Shown piece after piece: positions 12,544 through 15,776 of a stretch of DNA of 15,776 nucleotides. The notes beneath the pieces are model-generated. The model saw nothing but the letters and a program-made list of their open reading frames with translations, was not told where the DNA came from and did no database searches. The translations under genes and the position numbers were made by a program. The stretch is from Gammaproteobacteria bacterium. GTDB lineage: Bacteria > Pseudomonadota > Gammaproteobacteria > GRL18. Every line of letters starts with the position of its first letter. Within the stretch, counting starts at the first letter, position 1. Where the stretch lies: assembly GCA_023144715.1 (NCBI GenBank), contig JAGLFC010000075.1, forward strand, positions 1 to 15,776, given 5' to 3'.

Positions 12544-14823
12544 GTGTTAAGTAAAGAACTTGAATTTACATTGAACCTTGCTTTTAAAGAAGCTCGGGAA
12601 AAACGCCATGAATTTATGACGGTTGAACATTTATTATTGGCTCTGCTAGATAATCCTTCAGCGGAACATGTATTACAGGCTTGCTCTGTTAATTTGGAAC
12701 AATTACGTGATGATCTGTTGAATTTTCTTGATAAAACCACGCCCGTCTTATCAGAGGAGGATGAGAGAGAAACACAGCCCACTTTAGGCTTTCAAAGAGT
12801 GTTACAGCGTGCTATTTTTCAAATACAATCATCAGGGAAAAAAGAAGTCCATGGCGATAATGTATTGGTTGCTATTTTTAATGAACAAGAATCACAGGCT
12901 GTTTACTTATTAAGCAAACAAGATATTTCTCGTTTAGATATTGTGAGCTTTATTTCACATGGCATAAATAAGGAAGAAGAGGGTGATGTTGCTCATCAAG
13001 GAGAAGAGCAAGTAGATGCTCAGGGTCATTCTAGGCAAGCTAAACCCACTCAAAGTCCTTTAGAATTATATACTATCAACCTTAATGAAAGGGCAAAAGA
13101 AGGAAAAATTGATCCACTTATTGGACGCAAAGAAGAAGTCAATCGTACCATTCAAATTTTATGTCGTCGCAAAAAAAATAATCCTTTATTTGTGGGTGAA
13201 GCAGGTGTTGGTAAAACAGCTCTAGCAGAAGGTTTAGCCAAAAAAATTGTGGATGAAGAAGTGCCAGAAATCTTGGCAGATAATATTATCTATTCTTTGG
13301 ATTTAGGGGCTTTATTAGCAGGTACAAAATACCGTGGTGATTTTGAAAAGCGCTTAAAAGGGGTTTTAAATCAATTAAAAAAAGAGCCTCATTCCATTCT
13401 TTTTATTGATGAAATTCATACTATTATTGGAGCAGGTGCTGCCTCAGGTGGTGCAATGGATGCTTCTAATCTTATTAAACCTGCTCTGTCCACAAGTGAT
13501 TTACGTTGTATTGGTTCAACGACTTACCAAGAATACCGAGGCATCTTTGAAAAAGATCACGCTCTAGCAAGACGTTTTCAAAAAATTGATGTGTCTGAAC
13601 CCAGTGCTGAAGAAACCTATCAGATCCTTGAAGGCTTGCGTTCTAGGTTTGAAGATTATCATAAGATTAAATATACAAATCAAGCATTACGCAGTGCTGC
13701 TGAATTGTCTGAACGTTATATTAATGAGCGTCATTTACCTGATAAAGCCATTGATGTGATTGATGAAGCAGGAGCTAATCAACAGCTTAATGATCCCGAT
13801 AAGCGTAAAACAATCATTGATGTCAATGAAATTGAAGCCATTATTGCAGCGATTGCTCGCATTCCAACAAAGACCATTAGTTCAACTGATAAAAATTCTC
13901 TGAAAAAATTAGCACGTAATCTAAAATTAGTGATTCATGGTCAAGATAAAGCGATTGAAACCTTGGATGATGCCATTAAAATGACGCGTGCAGGTATTGG
14001 GCGTGAAGATAAGCCAATAGGCTCATTTTTATTCGCAGGTCCTACAGGTGTGGGTAAAACAGAAGTTTCAACACAACTGGCTAAATTAATGGGCATAGAA
14101 TTAATCCGTTTTGATATGTCTGAATATATGGAGCGTCATACTGTGTCCAGATTGATTGGTGCACCTCCTGGTTATGTAGGTTATGATCAGGGTGGTTTAT
14201 TAACCGAAGCGATTAATAAACATCCTCATGCCGTATTACTTTTAGATGAAATTGAAAAAGCCCATCCTGATGTCTTTAATTTATTATTACAAGTAATGGA
14301 TCATGGTACATTAACGGATAATAATGGTCGTAAGGCTGATTTTCGTAATGTTATTTTAGTGATGACGACCAATATAGGTGCTGAAGCCATGTCACGCTCT
14401 TCTATTGGTTTTACGTTACAAGATCATGCCAGTGATGGTATGGAAGCGGTGAAAAAAGGCTTTACCCCAGAATTTCGTAATCGTCTTGATGCGGTGGTAC
14501 AATTTGATTCATTATCCTCTAAAGTGATGGAACAAGTGGTGGATAAATTTATCTTTGAGCTTGAAACTCAATTAGCAGAAAAGAAAGTCGAATTGTATGT
14601 AGAACCTGATGCCCGTAAATGGCTTGCAAAAAATGGCTATGATAAAAAAATGGGAGCTCGCCCTATGACTCGACTGATTCAAGAAAGTATTAAAAAACCA
14701 TTAGCAGAAGCCTTATTATTTGGTGAGCTAGAGAATGGTGGGACGGTTATTGTTTCTGAAAAAGATGAAAAGTTACATTTTGATGTGCAAAGTGAGATAG
14801 GTAAATTGGATAAAGTGCATTAG
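12544..14823 (+). CDS. clpA: ATP-dependent Clp protease unfoldase subunit ClpA
   Basis: This 759-aa protein is close to E. coli ClpA (758) in length. It forms the hexameric AAA+ unfoldase that feeds ClpP. In order it has the Clp_N double repeat (1-145), which binds ClpS; an acidic linker; D1 with Walker A GEAGVGKT (218-225) and Walker B ILFIDE (285-290); D2 with Walker A GPTGVGKT (499-506) and Walker B VLLLDE (564-569). The ClpP-docking loop IGF is at 621-623, which marks it as ClpA rather than ClpB. The D2 substrate-pore element GYVG is at 543-546, and sensor-2 GARPMTR is near the C-terminus. The middle coiled coil of ClpB is absent. The start is GTG at 12544 with AAGGA 8 bases upstream. It is transcribed with clpS and ends facing sodB across a nested inverted repeat. 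Confidence 0.97.
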   Translation: MLSKELEFTLNLAFKEAREKRHEFMTVEHLLLALLDNPSAEHVLQACSVNLEQLRDDLLNFLDKTTPVLSEEDERETQPTLGFQRVLQRAIFQIQSSGKKEVHGDNVLVAIFNEQESQAVYLLSKQDISRLDIVSFISHGINKEEEGDVAHQGEEQVDAQGHSRQAKPTQSPLELYTINLNERAKEGKIDPLIGRKEEVNRTIQILCRRKKNNPLFVGEAGVGKTALAEGLAKKIVDEEVPEILADNIIYSLDLGALLAGTKYRGDFEKRLKGVLNQLKKEPHSILFIDEIHTIIGAGAASGGAMDASNLIKPALSTSDLRCIGSTTYQEYRGIFEKDHALARRFQKIDVSEPSAEETYQILEGLRSRFEDYHKIKYTNQALRSAAELSERYINERHLPDKAIDVIDEAGANQQLNDPDKRKTIIDVNEIEAIIAAIARIPTKTISSTDKNSLKKLARNLKLVIHGQDKAIETLDDAIKMTRAGIGREDKPIGSFLFAGPTGVGKTEVSTQLAKLMGIELIRFDMSEYMERHTVSRLIGAPPGYVGYDQGGLLTEAINKHPHAVLLLDEIEKAHPDVFNLLLQVMDHGTLTDNNGRKADFRNVILVMTTNIGAEAMSRSSIGFTLQDHASDGMEAVKKGFTPEFRNRLDAVVQFDSLSSKVMEQVVDKFIFELETQLAEKKVELYVEPDARKWLAKNGYDKKMGARPMTRLIQESIKKPLAEALLFGELENGGTVIVSEKDEKLHFDVQSEIGKLDKVH

Positions 14824-14832
14824 CGATACGCT

Positions 14833-14898
14833 TAAAATTGAGGGTTAAAGGATAACAGCTTATTGAGCTGTATTTTGATGTTTAACCCATCAATTTTA
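14833..14898. terminator. Nested inverted repeat between convergent clpA and sodB
   Basis: An outer arm (14833-14849, TAAAATTGAGGGTTAAA) pairs with 14881-14898 along its whole length with one bulged T on the 3' side. Inside it, ACAGCT (14855-14860) pairs with AGCTGT (14866-14871) around a 5-base loop. The whole element fills most of the 98-base gap between the two stop codons. There is no run of T directly after the stem on either strand, so it is not a canonical intrinsic terminator. Still, its position suggests a bidirectional 3'-end or mRNA-protecting structure. Fold direction is symmetrical, so the strand is left open. Confidence 0.5.
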
Positions 14899-14921
14899 GA
14901 AATGTTTACTGAGAAGAGTGT

Positions 14922-15497
14922 TTAGAGTTTACTATTAACAAAATCCCAGTTGACTAAGTTCCAAAAAGCAGCAACATAGTCAGGGCGTGCATTGCGATAA
15001 TCAACATAGTAAGCGTGTTCCCACACATCACAGGTCATTAATGGAATAAAGCCATCGGTTAAAGGACAGCCTGCATTTGAGGTTTTAACAATTTCTATTG
15101 CACCCTCACTATTTTTAACGAGCCATGTCCAACCTGAGCCAAAATTTGTAATACACGCTGCTGTAAATTCTTCTTTAAATTTTTCAAAAGAACCAAAGTT
15201 AGAATTAATGGCTTCTGCAATAGCACCTGTTGGTTCACCACCGCCATTAGGACTCAGACAATTCCAGTAAAAGGTATGATTCCATACTTGTGCGGCATTA
15301 TTAAAAATCCCACCTTCTGATTTATGAATAATAGATTCTAAAGGCATACCTTCAAATTCAGTCCCTGTGACAAGATTATTGAGATTTACAACATAAGTAT
15401 TATGGTGTTTGCCATAATGAAACTCTAATGTTTCTTCAGAAATATGAGGGACTAATGCATTTTTTTCATAAGGTAAAGCAGGTAATTCAAACGCCAT
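14922..15497 (-). CDS. sodB: Iron superoxide dismutase SodB
   Basis: This 191-aa cytoplasmic superoxide dismutase converts superoxide to oxygen and hydrogen peroxide. The four metal ligands are present: H27 (LEFHYGKHH), H74 (AAQVWNHTFYW), D157 and H161 (MTCDVWEHAYYVDYRN). Q70 in AAQVWNH is the active-site glutamine position typical of the iron-type enzyme; manganese enzymes have Gly there. Start and length agree with E. coli SodB. A GGAGT ribosome binding site lies 9 bases upstream of the ATG (minus strand). TATACT on the minus strand (15569-15564) is a possible -10 with a weak -35. The leader between this and the ATG carries a GGTGTCAC direct repeat. Confidence 0.96.
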   Translation of the reverse strand: MAFELPALPYEKNALVPHISEETLEFHYGKHHNTYVVNLNNLVTGTEFEGMPLESIIHKSEGGIFNNAAQVWNHTFYWNCLSPNGGGEPTGAIAEAINSNFGSFEKFKEEFTAACITNFGSGWTWLVKNSEGAIEIVKTSNAGCPLTDGFIPLMTCDVWEHAYYVDYRNARPDYVAAFWNLVNWDFVNSKL

Positions 15498-15524
15498 TAT
15501 AAGTACTCCGTTATTTTTGTATTG

Positions 15525-15549
15525 GGTGTCACTTTTTATTAGGTGTCAC
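15525..15549. repeat. GGTGTCAC direct repeat in the sodB leader region
   Basis: The octamer GGTGTCAC occurs at 15525-15532 and again at 15542-15549, 17 bases apart start to start. It lies between a possible sodB -10 (15564-15569, minus strand) and the sodB start codon. On the sodB strand it reads GTGACACC twice. It could be a regulator-binding direct repeat. With only two copies, chance cannot be excluded. Confidence 0.35.
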
Positions 15550-15649
15550 AGTTAAGTAAATTCAGTATAGAACATTTAAAAAATTAATACTATAGTAAAT
15601 TACTTGGTTATATAAAGAGTGATTTTTTCATTTTTTTATCTATTGATGC

Positions 15650-15678
15650 TTGACAAAGTAATAGTATATTAGTATATT
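15650..15678 (+). promoter_or_regulatory. Strong sigma-70 promoter facing the right edge
   Basis: A perfect -35 TTGACA (15650-15655), a 17-base spacer and TATATT (15673-15678, 5 of 6) make the best promoter in the window. The -10 is part of a tandem duplication, AGTATATT at 15663-15670 and 15671-15678; only the second copy is at the optimal distance. The predicted transcription start is near 15685. The promoter diverges from sodB and reads toward the window edge. Confidence 0.65.
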
Positions 15679-15684
15679 ATTATT

Positions 15685-15755
15685 CAACTGATTACTGTTC
15701 ACAAGAAGTGACCAGCAGTTATTTTATACCTCCATCCTCCTTTGGTGGTTTTTTA
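15685..15755 (+). ncRNA. Putative small RNA or attenuated 5' leader
   Basis: The segment starts where transcription from the TTGACA/TATATT promoter should begin. AACTG (15686-15690) pairs with CAGTT (15716-15720), CTG (15695-15697) with CAG (15713-15715), and TCAC (15699-15702) with GTGA (15708-15711). This gives one long arm with a 4-base bulge, one T-C mismatch and an AAGAA loop. A short linker then leads to a terminator-like hairpin and six T. The expected product is about 70 bases. It has no ATG ORF. I do not recognise a known RNA family. It could be a free small RNA or the leader of a gene beyond the window. Confidence 0.4.
15732..15754 (+). terminator. Intrinsic-terminator-like hairpin at the right end
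   Basis: CCATC (15732-15736) pairs with GGTGG (15744-15748) with one T-G wobble around a 7-base loop, followed at once by TTTTTT (15749-15754). An alternative pairing of CCTCC (15736-15740) with GGTGG has a 3-base loop and one mismatch. The stem is short, so termination may be partial, as in an attenuator. Confidence 0.45.
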
Positions 15756-15776
15756 AGACGGCGTAACTCCCCCCCC
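15756..15776. other. Right edge with poly-C tract
   Basis: The last 21 bases are GC-richer than the surroundings and end in eight consecutive C (15769-15776), cut off by the window edge. Nothing can be assigned. The tract may be a contig end or the start of a longer homopolymer. Confidence 0.3.

Noticed and set aside
12049..12782. Minus-strand open frames over clpS and the start of clpA
   Set aside because: They mirror two strongly conserved genes. The serine- and asparagine-rich translations look like reverse-strand shadows.
15708..15776. GTG-initiated frame open to the window edge
   Set aside because: It has no spaced ribosome binding site, runs through the structured stem and terminator, and gives a Pro/Ser/Arg peptide without family features; it cannot be judged without the downstream sequence.

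Overview
The window is AT-rich bacterial chromosome, almost certainly gammaproteobacterial. The evidence is the clpS-clpA pair, a fused CysG-type siroheme synthase, an iron-type SodB and a DamX-like SPOR domain. A complete HpnC/HpnD/HpnE squalene set points to a lineage that makes hopanoids or squalene-derived carotenoids. An AT-rich methanotroph or sulfur oxidiser would fit, but the sequence alone cannot fix the genus. No tRNA, rRNA, CRISPR array, insertion sequence or prophage gene was seen.

Layout. Positions 1-147 hold the 3' end of a nitroreductase-like gene. From 5479 down to 199 the minus strand carries hpnC, then a membrane sensor-like protein with a Schlafen AlbA_2 domain, then hpnD-hpnE. 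A small plus-strand gene (2561-2833) sits between the sensor and hpnD and overlaps the sensor's 3' end. The plus strand from 5584 to 7742 has a glutaredoxin, a possible 30-codon leader peptide, cysG and an 88-aa conserved-looking protein. The minus strand from 11939 down to 7783 encodes a 791-aa coiled-coil/SPOR membrane protein, an RbgA/YlqF-like GTPase and two small proteins of unknown function, ending at a hairpin terminator. The plus strand from 12176 to 14823 is clpS-clpA. The minus strand from 15497 to 14922 is sodB. The last ~130 bases hold a strong plus-strand promoter, a structured RNA segment and an intrinsic-terminator-like hairpin, ending in a run of C.

How the genes work together. 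HpnC and HpnD make hydroxysqualene from farnesyl diphosphate through presqualene diphosphate, and HpnE reduces it to squalene. CysG makes siroheme from uroporphyrinogen III. ClpS delivers N-degron substrates to ClpA for degradation by ClpP, which is encoded elsewhere. Glutaredoxin and SodB handle thiol and superoxide stress. The SPOR protein may act in the cell envelope or at the septum, and the GTPase in 50S ribosome assembly.

Most of the window is ordinary housekeeping. The least explained items are the dCache-TM-AlbA_2 protein inside the hpn block, the SPOR protein with a roughly 500-residue cytoplasmic coiled coil, the four-cysteine 174-aa protein, the short ORF coupled to cysG, an operator-like palindrome upstream of hpnD, and the promoter/structured RNA at the right end.
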